Positions 26,744-34,813 of a DNA stretch of 64,000 nt are shown here, piece after piece; position 1 is the first letter of the stretch, and each line of letters opens with the position of its first letter. A program made the translations under genes and the position numbers. The notes under the pieces were generated by a model. That model had not been told where the DNA came from, did no database searches, and worked only from the letters and a program-made list of their open reading frames with translations. The stretch is from assembly GCA_019456405.1 (NCBI GenBank), contig WJXM01000021.1:62001-126000 (forward strand), given 5' to 3'. Source of the DNA: Ferrovum sp. (GTDB lineage Bacteria; Pseudomonadota; Gammaproteobacteria; Burkholderiales; Ferrovaceae).

Positions 26744-28559
26744 TGTCGAGGATCAACACGATTTCTCCATCGCTGGACATCGTTACGCCCGCCACTCCAT
26801 TGGGTCGGAAAGTATCGAGTGACTTGATGACGACATCATCGTGGCCATCAAATCCGTCCACCGACAGAATGAAACTTTGATTTTCCACCTGCATCAGAAC
26901 ACCCGTATGAGCCTGGTTTGACTCTTCCCAATGGAGGAGTTGAGCCAGGGACACCATGGGAAGGATTTCTCCTCGCACGACCAGAGTGGTCTTGCCACCC
27001 ACATGCTGGATAGGGCTGTGTTCGAGGGCAATGATTTCGCGTACCAGAGACAACGGAACGGCAAAGGACTGGGTCCCGATGCGTACCATGAGGACTGGCA
27101 GGATGGCTAGGGTCAGTGGTAGCGAAATGGTCAGTTCCGATCCTTTTCCAACCTCTGAACGAATGGTGACATTGCCATTCAATTTCTTGATATTGGTTTT
27201 GACTACATCCATTCCTACGCCTCGTCCAGAGACACTGGAGATCTGATCCTTGGTGGAGAATCCTGGCAGGAATATGAGTTCCAGACACTGGGTTTCATCC
27301 AGGCTGCTGGCGACTTCCGGGCTGATCAGACCCTTGGCAATGGCCTTGGCACGAATGGCTTCGGGGTCCATGCCTTTGCCGTCATCGGCGATGATGATAT
27401 TGATGTGGTCGCCAATCTGACGCGCTTGCAGGTGGATGAGGCTTTTGACGGGTTTGCCTGATCCGGTGCGTTCTGACGGTAATTCCACGCCATGATCCAC
27501 GGCGTTGCGAATCAAGTGAACCAGTGGATCATTCAGGTCTTCGATCATGGTTTTGTCAATTTCCGTTTCTTCTCCGACCAAAACCAATTCCACTTCCTTG
27601 TTCAACTGCCGCGCCAGATCCCGTGCCAAGCGGGGGAATTTTTTGAACAAGCGGCCGATGGGTTGCATGCGTGTTTTCATGACCGAGTTTTGCAAACTGA
27701 CCACCAGCATATCCAGTTGATTGACGGCTTCATCGAGTGCACGCAGGGTATTGGCGTCTTGTTTTCCCAATAGGATATCGGAGCGCAGTTGATTCAAACG
27801 GTTCTTGGTCAGACCAATTTCACCGGACAGATTGAGTACTTGATCCAGGCGTTCCGTATCGACCCGGATGGTGTTTTCCTTGACATTTTCTGACTCGCGT
27901 CGTCCACTGGGAGTGGCATTGGCAAGGGTGTCAGTGGCGCGTCGTCCGTAACTTTTGATTTCCTGAGGGGCATCCGGAACATCCGGAATGTCAGGAGGCG
28001 AGTTGACGTTTGGAGAAGGAGCGTTTACGGTCGATTTATCCTGAGCAGAGTGAACGATGGGAGGGGGCGGTTGCGGGGAGGTACCGGCCGTCAGAGCCGC
28101 AAACAAGGCATTCCAATCGGGACCGGGCGGGGCAGAAGGGGGGGAAGGTGCGGCTTTCGCCAAACTTTTTCCTTCCAGAATGGCTTCCAGAACCCGGGTG
28201 ATGGAAAGCGGCGCCGGAGATGGCTGGGTATTTTGAGAGAGTGCGCCGAACATGTGACGTACTTCGCTGGTGGCGGCCAGGATGGCATCCATGATGACGG
28301 CATCGAGAGCCAGTTGATCGTTACGCAAACGATCGAAAAGATTTTCTGTCAGGTGGCATAAGGTGACCAATTCCGTGGCATTGAGAAAACCTGCGCCACC
28401 TTTGATGGTATGAAATCCTCTAAAGATGTCGTTGAGTAGACTGTGGTCATGCGGGGATTGCTCGAGCATCAGGAGTTTGCTGTCCACATCGTCAAGCAGT
28501 TCCGAAGATTCCTGAAGAAAATCTTGCAGCAGTTCTTCCATTCCGGAAAAGTCGCTCAT
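26697..28559 (-). CDS. cheA: Chemotaxis histidine kinase CheA
   Basis: A 620-residue kinase at the core of the chemosensory array. The HPt domain carries phospho-acceptor H50 in RGFHTIKGGAGF. A proline-rich linker region (about 120-230) stands where a P2 domain would be, so CheY docking may be reduced. After it come the P3 dimerisation helices (ERLDQVLNLSGEIGLTKNRL), the ATPase domain (HLIRNAVDHGVE, DDGKGMD, GRGVGMDVVK) and a CheW-like P5 domain with FAVPLSLVREI. It is the last gene of cheV-cheV-cheY-cheZ-cheA, 4 bp after cheZ. Its 3' end overlaps the convergent phosphoesterase-ChaN gene by 47 bp. No cheW, cheR, cheB or receptor gene is in the window. Confidence 0.95.
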   Translation of the reverse strand: MSDFSGMEELLQDFLQESSELLDDVDSKLLMLEQSPHDHSLLNDIFRGFHTIKGGAGFLNATELVTLCHLTENLFDRLRNDQLALDAVIMDAILAATSEVRHMFGALSQNTQPSPAPLSITRVLEAILEGKSLAKAAPSPPSAPPGPDWNALFAALTAGTSPQPPPPIVHSAQDKSTVNAPSPNVNSPPDIPDVPDAPQEIKSYGRRATDTLANATPSGRRESENVKENTIRVDTERLDQVLNLSGEIGLTKNRLNQLRSDILLGKQDANTLRALDEAVNQLDMLVVSLQNSVMKTRMQPIGRLFKKFPRLARDLARQLNKEVELVLVGEETEIDKTMIEDLNDPLVHLIRNAVDHGVELPSERTGSGKPVKSLIHLQARQIGDHINIIIADDGKGMDPEAIRAKAIAKGLISPEVASSLDETQCLELIFLPGFSTKDQISSVSGRGVGMDVVKTNIKKLNGNVTIRSEVGKGSELTISLPLTLAILPVLMVRIGTQSFAVPLSLVREIIALEHSPIQHVGGKTTLVVRGEILPMVSLAQLLHWEESNQAHTGVLMQVENQSFILSVDGFDGHDDVVIKSLDTFRPNGVAGVTMSSDGEIVLILDIKELFGLTGGGIVSH

Positions 28560-28563
28560 GATG

Positions 28564-29280
28564 TCAAAATCCCAGACTTTCCAGCAATTCGTCTACTTGA
28601 TCCTGATTCGTGACGACGTCACTGCGTCCTAATGTCGTTCCCACGAGGGGGCCATTGAGTAATCCTTCATCCACACGAGACATGGCAGGTGCATTCTCCA
28701 CCAGTAGGGCAATGAGTTGTTTTTCCATGTTCTGAGTAACTTCCAGGGTTTTTTTGATGACCTGTCCCGTCAAGTCCTGAAAGTCCTGCGCCATGACGAT
28801 TTCCATGAGAAAAGTCTGGATTGCTTTGGTTTGTTTTGGGATTTCAAACAGTTGGGCGTGGGTACGGGTGACCAGAGCCTTGAACTGCTCCACCGATGTC
28901 TTGCCCTCGAAAAGGGACTGCCATTCATTGGCCAGGTTGTGGCAATCCAACTGTATTTTTTCCACGATGGGCTGGGCCGCATCCGTGGCGTTGAGTACCC
29001 TTTCCGCTGCCTGTTGGGTCATGGCGGCTACATAGCCGAGACGGTCGCGCGCATCAGGAATGGAAGAGGCAACGGTTTCCAGACTTTTATCCAACCCCAA
29101 TTCGCGCAAACTGTCATGGAGCGTCCGAGTCAACTGACCAATTTCATTGAATACCTTTTCAGTATTGTCGCAGGTTGGACAACCATTTTCACCTTCCCTG
29201 GTTTCCTCATTCATGCCGTTTTGGGCGGCGACGATGCTGTCGAAAAGGGATTCCAGGTCGTCGTTGTCTTGGGTGCTCAT
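28564..29280 (-). CDS. cheZ: CheY-P phosphatase CheZ
   Basis: A 238-residue phosphatase that resets CheY-P. The catalytic helix reads IVMAQDFQDLTGQVIKK, with D169 and Q173 corresponding to the D143/Q147 pair of the E. coli protein. The extreme C-terminus, QVDELLESLGF, is the CheY-P-binding peptide. The N-terminal tail has an unusual CPTC (C34-C37) not expected in CheZ. It lies between cheY and cheA with 7- and 4-bp spacers. Confidence 0.95.
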   Translation of the reverse strand: MSTQDNDDLESLFDSIVAAQNGMNEETREGENGCPTCDNTEKVFNEIGQLTRTLHDSLRELGLDKSLETVASSIPDARDRLGYVAAMTQQAAERVLNATDAAQPIVEKIQLDCHNLANEWQSLFEGKTSVEQFKALVTRTHAQLFEIPKQTKAIQTFLMEIVMAQDFQDLTGQVIKKTLEVTQNMEKQLIALLVENAPAMSRVDEGLLNGPLVGTTLGRSDVVTNQDQVDELLESLGF

Positions 29281-29287
29281 GGCATTC

Positions 29288-29683
29288 TCACTTCTTCATG
29301 TTCTGAAAGATTTTTTTCAACTTCTCATCCATGGTGGCTGCGGTGAAAGGCTTGACGATATAGCCACTGGCCCCTGCCTGGGCGGCTTCTATGATATTTT
29401 CTTTTTTGGCTTCAGCCGTGACCATGAGTACGGGCAGATGTCTGAGGGCAGGGTCCTTGCGGATGGCACGCAACAAGTCGATTCCCGTCATATTGGGCAT
29501 ATTCCAGTCCGATACGACAAATTCGATGTCTCCGGCGCGCAACTTGTTGAGGGCATCCACCCCATCCTCTGCTTCGATCACATTCGTAAAGCCCAGTTCT
29601 TTCAGAAGATTGCGAACGATTCGTCGCATGGTGGAAAAATCGTCCACCACCAGAAATTTCAGGTTGGCATCAACCACGCTCAT
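29288..29683 (-). CDS. cheY: Chemotaxis response regulator CheY
   Basis: A 131-residue single receiver domain that carries the signal to FliM/FliN. Key residues: acidic pair in [11 protein letters not shown], phospho-acceptor D59 in [13 protein letters not shown]89 in VLMVTAEA, and K111 in YIVKPFT. It lies between the second cheV and cheZ on the same strand. Confidence 0.97.
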   Translation of the reverse strand: MSVVDANLKFLVVDDFSTMRRIVRNLLKELGFTNVIEAEDGVDALNKLRAGDIEFVVSDWNMPNMTGIDLLRAIRKDPALRHLPVLMVTAEAKKENIIEAAQAGASGYIVKPFTAATMDEKLKKIFQNMKK

Positions 29684-29693
29684 TCTCCATCAT

Positions 29694-30656
29694 TCAACTC
29701 AGCAAGGGACGCAAGGTTTCCGACAGCATGGCCGTGTCAAACTTTGCAACGTAATAGTCTACCCCGACCCGGCTACCCATGGCTCGATTGGCTTGTGATG
29801 AGAGCGATGAATGCATGACGACGGGGATTTCATCAAAGCGTTTGTCCGCTTTCAATTGCTGCGTCAACACATACCCATCCATTTCGGGCATTTCCGCATC
29901 CACCAGAATCACCTGAATCTGGTTGCGCAAGGGATATTTTCCATGGGAAGCGCTGTCCGCCAAGCCACACAGCCGCTCCCACGCTTCTCGTCCGTTATTG
30001 GCACGCAAATGCTTGACTCCCATTTTATCCAGCAACTCCGCTATTGTCTTGCGCGCAACGGAAGAATCATCCGCAAAAAAGACGCACTTTTCATGACCAC
30101 TTTCTATTTTCGGGACATTTCCCACCACATTTTCCCCAAAAGCCGAGGCCAATACCTGTTCCACGTCCACGATGGAAACCAGTTCTCCCGTGGGAAGTTC
30201 GGTAATGGCATTGATGAGATTGTCGCCGCTGCCGGAAAAATCATTCTCTGGTGCGCGGACGGTACTCCAGTCGACGCGGATGATGCGGTCCACGTTGGCC
30301 ACCAAAAAGCCCAGCGTGTGGCGACTGTATTCGGTGACCAACATGGTGGTGCGCTCGTGCGCACGAGCATTTTCCAACTTCATGAAACTGACCAGATCCA
30401 GAACGGGGATGATATGTCCGCGCAAACTGACGATGCCGGAAACGCCGGGGGGCATATTGGGCGTTCGTGTGACCTTCATGGCGTGGGTGACTTCGCGCAC
30501 CTTGAACACATTGATGCCGAATTTTTCTTCGGTGCCCAGGGAAAACAGCAAAATCTCCATTTTATTGGATCCCGCCAGATTGGTTCGCGCATCCACGGTA
30601 TCCAGCAGTTCATCTCCCATCGGAGAAAATGTTTGAGGCTGATTTTGGAAAGTCAT
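29694..30656 (-). CDS. cheV: Chemotaxis coupling protein CheV (second copy)
   Basis: A 320-residue protein with an N-terminal CheW-like coupling domain (about 25-175; FGINVFKVREV, IVSLRGHIIPVLDL) and a C-terminal receiver (about 190-320; FADDSSVARK, VILVDAEMPEMDGYVL, VVMHSSLSS, YYVAKFD). It can link receptors to CheA and act as a phosphate sink or adaptation device. Its ATG overlaps the stop of the upstream cheV copy (ATGA at 30653-30656). The two copies share the same layout and many motifs, so they are tandem paralogues. Confidence 0.94.
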   Translation of the reverse strand: MTFQNQPQTFSPMGDELLDTVDARTNLAGSNKMEILLFSLGTEEKFGINVFKVREVTHAMKVTRTPNMPPGVSGIVSLRGHIIPVLDLVSFMKLENARAHERTTMLVTEYSRHTLGFLVANVDRIIRVDWSTVRAPENDFSGSGDNLINAITELPTGELVSIVDVEQVLASAFGENVVGNVPKIESGHEKCVFFADDSSVARKTIAELLDKMGVKHLRANNGREAWERLCGLADSASHGKYPLRNQIQVILVDAEMPEMDGYVLTQQLKADKRFDEIPVVMHSSLSSQANRAMGSRVGVDYYVAKFDTAMLSETLRPLLS

Positions 30657-31612
30657 TGGGCCTCCGTACCTTTCAGCAGGCGAGCCAGGGTGCTCGACAA
30701 ACGTTTGGGTTCAAATTTTGAAACATATTCGTCTACCCCCACGGCTTTGCCCAGTTGCTGATTGGAACTGCCGGACAATGAGGAATGCATGAGGACCGGG
30801 ATGCCTGCGAAGCGCTTGTCTTCCTTGATTTTGCGAGTCAGCATATAGCCATCCATTTCGGGCATTTCCACATCGGTCAGGATGACATGAAGCATATCCT
30901 TCAGAGGCGTGTGGGAACTTTCGGCTTGGTCAGCCATGTGGCGCAATTCATCCCATGCCTGACGACCATTGACAGCCGAGACGCCTTGCACGCCCATGGC
31001 ATCCAGAGTTCGGGCAATCTGTTTGCGGGCAACAGAGGAATCATCGGCATAGAACACACGGTGATTGTTCAAGCCGAGGGATTGTACGTTGCGGTATATG
31101 GATTCATCCTCACTGGTCTGTGCGGTTTCGGCCAGCACTCGTTCCACATCCAGCATCATGACCAGTCGCCCGTCTGGCAGTTCTGTCACTGCGGTGACCA
31201 ACCCCCCCAGAGGGGTATTCACCATTTCCGGAGGAACCCGCATGGCCGACCAGTCGAGACGCAGGATGGTATCGACCGATTCCACCAAAAACCCCTGAGT
31301 ATGGCCATTGTATTCCGTGATGATCGTGATGTCCGGAAGGGTTTCGAGCGGAATACCGATGTACTTGGCCAATCCGATGATGGGGATCAGTATGCCGCGC
31401 AGGCTGACCATCCCTTCCACCGTCTCAGGCATTTCCGGAGCGCGCGTGATGGGGGGAGTGCGCAATACCTCGCGTACCTTGAATACATTGATGCCGTAAG
31501 TTTCGCGACGTTCGGTTCGGGGATTGATTCCCAAAGTGAACATCAGAATTTCCAACTTATTGGTTCCCGCCAACTTGGTTCGGGCATCGATTTTGGAAAG
31601 TAATTCAGACAT
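30653..31612 (-). CDS. cheV: Chemotaxis coupling protein CheV (first copy)
   Basis: A 319-residue CheV with a CheW-like domain (YGINVFKVREVLRTPPITRA, GMVSLRGILIPIIGL) and a C-terminal receiver (YADDSSVARKQIARTLDAMG, VILTDVEMPEMDGYML, PVLMHSSLSG, YVSKFEP). It is the first gene of the cheV-cheV-cheY-cheZ-cheA unit, just downstream of a sigma-28-type promoter overlapping the end of motB. It is 4-bp-overlapped with the second copy. Confidence 0.94.
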   Translation of the reverse strand: MSELLSKIDARTKLAGTNKLEILMFTLGINPRTERRETYGINVFKVREVLRTPPITRAPEMPETVEGMVSLRGILIPIIGLAKYIGIPLETLPDITIITEYNGHTQGFLVESVDTILRLDWSAMRVPPEMVNTPLGGLVTAVTELPDGRLVMMLDVERVLAETAQTSEDESIYRNVQSLGLNNHRVFYADDSSVARKQIARTLDAMGVQGVSAVNGRQAWDELRHMADQAESSHTPLKDMLHVILTDVEMPEMDGYMLTRKIKEDKRFAGIPVLMHSSLSGSSNQQLGKAVGVDEYVSKFEPKRLSSTLARLLKGTEAQ

Positions 31613-31664
31613 GGATCATCCTTGGTTCACTGTCTTTGAGTTGGGCTACGCCTCATGATCAAGG

Positions 31665-31691
31665 ATAGCGACTTTTTTGCAGGAAACTTTA
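31665..31691 (-). promoter_or_regulatory. Sigma-28 (FliA) promoter for the cheV-cheV-cheYZA unit
   Basis: Minus strand: TAAAGTTT (31684-31691, 8/8), 11-bp spacer, GTCGCTAT (31665-31672, 5/8 to GCCGATAA). The -35 overlaps the motB TAA stop codon, so the chemotaxis unit can be transcribed apart from motAB. It points at cheV, about 50 bp downstream. Confidence 0.7.
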
Positions 31692-32690
31692 ACGCGTATG
31701 CGGTTGGCTGGCATTGACGATGGGTACGGGTGCCGGGGGATTGGACGGAGTGGCGGGGGGAGGCGGCGCACCGTTTTCCACATTGATCACGCCTCCATCA
31801 TGGCGCGCCGTTTCCTCGGCGCGTTTGTTCATGACGATGATGCTGATGCGTCGATTGGTCGGATCGTTGGGATCCGTTTTGTTCAGCAATACGGCCGATG
31901 CCAGTCCGACGACGCGCAGGACCTTGTCTGGGTTCATGCCCCCCTCAATCAGTTGGCGGCGGGATGCATTGGCTCGATCGGCAGAGAGATCCCAGTTGTT
32001 GTATCCACCCTTGGCCCCTTTCAAGTCCACCGAGTAAGGGCGTGCATCCGTATGGCCCGACAAACTGATGAAATTGGGGACATCGTTGAGACTTTTGCCG
32101 ATTTCCCGGAGGATATCGCGGGTGTAAGGTTCCAGTTGTGCGCTTCCCACACGGAACATGGGACGGTTTTGACGGTCAATGATTTGAATGCGTAACCCTT
32201 CGCTCGTAATATCCAGCAGAATCTGATCCTTGAATTTCTCTAAATTTTGGTTATGGTTGATGGCTTCCTCGATTTTTGTTTTTAATCCTTTGAGTTTTGC
32301 GAGTTCCTCGGCTTGCTCCCGACGTTTGAGATCGGCATCCGAATCGGCTGCTTTGAGATTGATGATCTTCTTCTTGGAAGGAAGGTCGCCCCGTTTGACC
32401 TGCCCCTCGCTACGTGTCAGATCTTTACCCCCCCCCGTGACGATGCTGGAACTGTCTCCACTGCCCGACCCTCCGGCGAGGGCGATTTTCAGGGGGGTTT
32501 TGAAGTAATCCTCGATCCCCTGCAAGTCCCCTTTGGTGGTAGAACCCAGCAACCACATCAGAAGGAAGAAGGCCATCATGGCCGTCACAAAATCCGCATA
32601 GGCAATTTTCCATGCCCCTCCATGGTGCCCTCCCCCGGCAACTTTTTTGATGCGTTTGACGACGATGGGGCGTTTGTCTTCGGCAGTCAT
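31689..32690 (-). CDS. motB: Flagellar stator protein MotB
   Basis: A 333-residue stator subunit anchoring the motor to peptidoglycan. A single N-terminal helix has the conserved proton-carrying Asp in IAYADFVTAMMAFFLLMWLL (D33). A long linker follows, then a C-terminal OmpA-like domain with LSGHTDARPY, DLSADRANASRRQLIEGG and NRRISIIV. A GGHHGG stretch precedes the membrane helix, common in MotB of Proteobacteria. It follows motA by 20 bp. Confidence 0.95.
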   Translation of the reverse strand: MTAEDKRPIVVKRIKKVAGGGHHGGAWKIAYADFVTAMMAFFLLMWLLGSTTKGDLQGIEDYFKTPLKIALAGGSGSGDSSSIVTGGGKDLTRSEGQVKRGDLPSKKKIINLKAADSDADLKRREQAEELAKLKGLKTKIEEAINHNQNLEKFKDQILLDITSEGLRIQIIDRQNRPMFRVGSAQLEPYTRDILREIGKSLNDVPNFISLSGHTDARPYSVDLKGAKGGYNNWDLSADRANASRRQLIEGGMNPDKVLRVVGLASAVLLNKTDPNDPTNRRISIIVMNKRAEETARHDGGVINVENGAPPPPATPSNPPAPVPIVNASQPHTR

Positions 32691-32710
32691 CGACCCGGTT
32701 CCTCAGGAGA

Positions 32711-33565
32711 TCAGCGTTTCTGTTTGACGTGTGTTTCCAACTCGGCAAAGCCCGGACGTTCGGGAGAATTGAGTACCTTGCGTCCGAATTCCACCGCCAT
32801 GGCGGGGGCATATCCGTTGAGACTGGCCAGCAAGGTCACCTTGATCGTCTGAAACATCTTGGTGGACTCGTCGGCCTTTTGTTCCAGCAGTCCCCCTAGA
32901 GGCCCTATGAATCCATAGGCCAGTAGAATCCCCAGGAAAGTTCCTACCAAGGCATGGGCGATCAGCATGCCCAACTCGGCAGGAGGGGCCCCTACGGATT
33001 CCATGGTATGCACTACACCCATCACTGCGGCCACGATCCCGAAGGCAGGCAGACCATCGCCCAATTTGGCGATGACATGGGCGGGAACCAGGACTTCATG
33101 GTGATGGGTTTCAATTTCCACATCCATCAGGTTTTCGATTTCCATGGCGTTCAGGTTTCCACTGACCATGATGCGCAGATAATCCGTCACGAATTCGATC
33201 ACATGGTGGTCACCCAGAATTTTTGGATATTTGGAAAACAGAGCGCTTTGCTCGGGGTTTTCTACATCACCCTCCACGGCCATCAGGCCTTCCTTGCGGA
33301 TTTTCCCCAGGATCTCATAGAGCAGGGCCATCAACTCCATGTAAGTCTCTTTGCTGTATTTTGCCCCTTTGAATACGGACGGGAGAGCTTTGGACGTGGC
33401 TTTGACCGCTGCTTTCGTATTGCCTACAAAAAATGCACCGAGGGCGCCTCCTCCGATCATGAGCAATTCAATGGGTTGGAAGAGTGCGGCCAAATGCCCA
33501 CCACCTAGGGCAAAGCCTCCGAACACGGCACCCAGAACGACGACATAGCCGATAATGACAAACAT
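32711..33565 (-). CDS. motA: Flagellar stator protein MotA
   Basis: A 284-residue, four-helix inner-membrane stator subunit that pairs with MotB to conduct ions and push on FliG. It opens MFVIIGYVVVLGAVFGGFAL, with later IELLMIGGGALGAFFV, the cytoplasmic loop containing EIETHHHEVLVP, and the helix 3-4 region GDGLPAFGIVAAVMGVVHTM and LVGTFLGILLAYGFIGPLGG. It lies downstream of flhDC on the same strand with motB following, as in enteric bacteria. Confidence 0.95.
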   Translation of the reverse strand: MFVIIGYVVVLGAVFGGFALGGGHLAALFQPIELLMIGGGALGAFFVGNTKAAVKATSKALPSVFKGAKYSKETYMELMALLYEILGKIRKEGLMAVEGDVENPEQSALFSKYPKILGDHHVIEFVTDYLRIMVSGNLNAMEIENLMDVEIETHHHEVLVPAHVIAKLGDGLPAFGIVAAVMGVVHTMESVGAPPAELGMLIAHALVGTFLGILLAYGFIGPLGGLLEQKADESTKMFQTIKVTLLASLNGYAPAMAVEFGRKVLNSPERPGFAELETHVKQKR

Positions 33566-33656
33566 GGAAAGGCTCCAGATACGTTATAAATTCTTGGAGA
33601 GTTCTCAAGGCGCCATTCAACCATGAATTGAGCGCGTGCGCATCCGGTCTGTGGGA

Positions 33657-33682
33657 TTTTCGACCAATTTTTTTGAATTTTA
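33657..33682 (-). promoter_or_regulatory. Candidate sigma-28 promoter before motAB
   Basis: Minus strand: TAAAATTC (33675-33682), a 10-bp spacer and GTCGAAAA (33657-33664) resemble TAAAGTTT-N11-GCCGATAA with one base missing from the spacer. The -35 begins at the flhC stop codon. motAB is a FliA target in enteric bacteria, which makes the site plausible despite imperfect spacing. Confidence 0.35.
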
Positions 33683-34234
33683 CAGGGAAGGTTCGGAAGA
33701 AACTGATTTTGGAAAGAGTTTTTTGGTTTTTCCTGCACGGGAAGGAGGTGCGCAGATGCCGCAGACAAAATCAGCGGTCAGGTCGTGGGTATGGACCACG
33801 AACTCCCCATTGCAACGAGTGCAGGGAGCCGTTTGCAACATGCCGGCCGCGCAGAAACGGAGCAAAAACCAGGCGCGGGTGACGCTGAGCACTTTTTCTT
33901 CCTTGCCGACTGCGATTTGCTCAAGATAAAGTTGATAACTCTTGATGAGCAATTCGAGAGGAGGGATATCGATGTTCTTTTCGAGGTAGCGGTAAATTCC
34001 AAGAAACAGGGAGGCATGGATATTCGGTTGCCAGGTGATGAACCAGTCGGTGGAATAGGGCAGCATGCCCTTGGAAGGAGAGTGCCCGGCAACTTCCCGA
34101 TACAGTCGTAACAATCGCTCGCGGCTCAGATGGGTTTCTTCCTGCAATAATTGAAGGCGAGCGCCCAACTCGATCAGTTCGATGGCCCACTGTACTTCCT
34201 GGGCTTCGGCAACGATGCTGCGCGGCGCGATCAA
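33680..34234 (-). CDS. flhC: Flagellar master regulator subunit FlhC
   Basis: A 184-residue zinc-binding subunit of the FlhD4C2 activator of early flagellar genes. I place the start at TTG (34234): the product then begins MIAPRSIVAEAQEVQWAIEL, matching other FlhC N-termini almost residue for residue, 7 bp after the flhD stop. An ATG at 34291 would lie inside flhD and add 19 unrelated residues. Typical segments are LSRERLLRLYREVAGHSPSK, GMLPYSTDWFITWQPNIHAS and RAWFLLRF. The zinc cysteines are C138, C141, C158 and C161 (CTRC and CGIC). Confidence 0.92.
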   Translation of the reverse strand: MIAPRSIVAEAQEVQWAIELIELGARLQLLQEETHLSRERLLRLYREVAGHSPSKGMLPYSTDWFITWQPNIHASLFLGIYRYLEKNIDIPPLELLIKSYQLYLEQIAVGKEEKVLSVTRAWFLLRFCAAGMLQTAPCTRCNGEFVVHTHDLTADFVCGICAPPSRAGKTKKLFPKSVSSEPSL

Positions 34235-34241
34235 GGGAGAT

Positions 34242-34562
34242 TCAAAGAGACAGTTGTTCGGCCGGTTGGCCGGCCATGAGGATGGCTGCATGAGGCTGAG
34301 CCATGAGGCGGTCTTTGGTGTGGTCGGTGATCATGTTGAGTAGCAGGTTCTCATCAAAACGCAAGCGGCACACCAGCATATTCGAAGCGGCCATTTTAAT
34401 CAACTGGGCAGGTGTCAAACTGGCGATCAGATCGGCCATTTCCGCGTTGATTCCCAGTCGGAACAGAGCGGCAGCCACATCTTGATTGATCATGTTCTGG
34501 GCCAGCATCAGATAGGAAAGATTGGTGTCTCTGATCTCTGTGTGCAATTGGGTGGGGTTCAT
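34242..34562 (-). CDS. flhD: Flagellar master regulator subunit FlhD
   Basis: A 106-residue partner of FlhC. The ATG at 34562 has AGGAG 8 nt upstream. IRDTNLSYLMLAQNMINQD, ALFRLGINAEMADLIASLTP and LIKMAASNMLVCRLRF are characteristic. It is transcribed before flhC and separated from flhB by a 423-bp divergent region that includes a consensus sigma-28 promoter aimed at this operon. Confidence 0.95.
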   Translation of the reverse strand: MNPTQLHTEIRDTNLSYLMLAQNMINQDVAAALFRLGINAEMADLIASLTPAQLIKMAASNMLVCRLRFDENLLLNMITDHTKDRLMAQPHAAILMAGQPAEQLSL

Positions 34563-34644
34563 GGAGATTCTCCTTGTTTGGGGTGCGCCGGTGACGACAG
34601 GTCACGATGGAGCCCATTGTGCCGAGCACGAAAAGGAGAAGAAA

Positions 34645-34779
34645 TCAGTAATTTGATGAATTTATCGTAGGAATAAAACCTACAGACGACACAAACACCC
34701 GCTTTGCTTCTGGGGGCAAAAAAGCGGGTAAAATAAAATCTAATATTTTCAGTCGGTTGCGATACTCTGCATCGTCCAT
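34645..34779 (-). CDS. Possible leaderless 44-residue peptide below a sigma-28 promoter
   Basis: The frame from ATG 34779 reads MDDAEYRNRLKILDFILPAF and ends ...PTINSSNY at 34645. The ATG lies only 7 bp after the -10 box of a perfect sigma-28 promoter, so the transcript would have essentially no leader and no Shine-Dalgarno site. The peptide has an acidic and basic start and a hydrophobic C-terminal half. I do not recognise it. The same transcript could equally be a small RNA or an extra flhDC mRNA leader, so coding status is uncertain. Confidence 0.3.
   Translation of the reverse strand: MDDAEYRNRLKILDFILPAFLPPEAKRVFVSSVGFIPTINSSNY
34697..34729. repeat. 9-bp perfect inverted repeat upstream of flhD
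   Basis: ACCCGCTTT (34697-34705) and AAAGCGGGT (34721-34729) are perfect complements around a 15-nt loop. Neither side is followed by a clean T-run, so it is not an obvious intrinsic terminator. In a transcript from the sigma-28 promoter at 34787-34813 it would form a stable stem about 50-80 nt from the 5' end. Confidence 0.5.
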
Positions 34780-34786
34780 AGGTAGG

Positions 34787-34813
34787 TTATCGGCAGGATT
34801 TTGGGAAACTTTA
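34787..34813 (-). promoter_or_regulatory. Perfect sigma-28 (FliA) promoter upstream of flhDC
   Basis: Minus strand: TAAAGTTT (34806-34813), an 11-bp spacer and GCCGATAA (34787-34794), identical to the consensus for FliA promoters in every position. Transcription would start near 34780 and run toward flhD, whose ATG is about 220 bp further on. The match is as good as that before flgM. Confidence 0.85.

Noticed and set aside
34250..34270. GGCCGG-TTGG-CCGGCC inverted repeat at the flhD 3' end
   Set aside because: Short GC-only repeat inside coding sequence with no T-run; likely coincidence.
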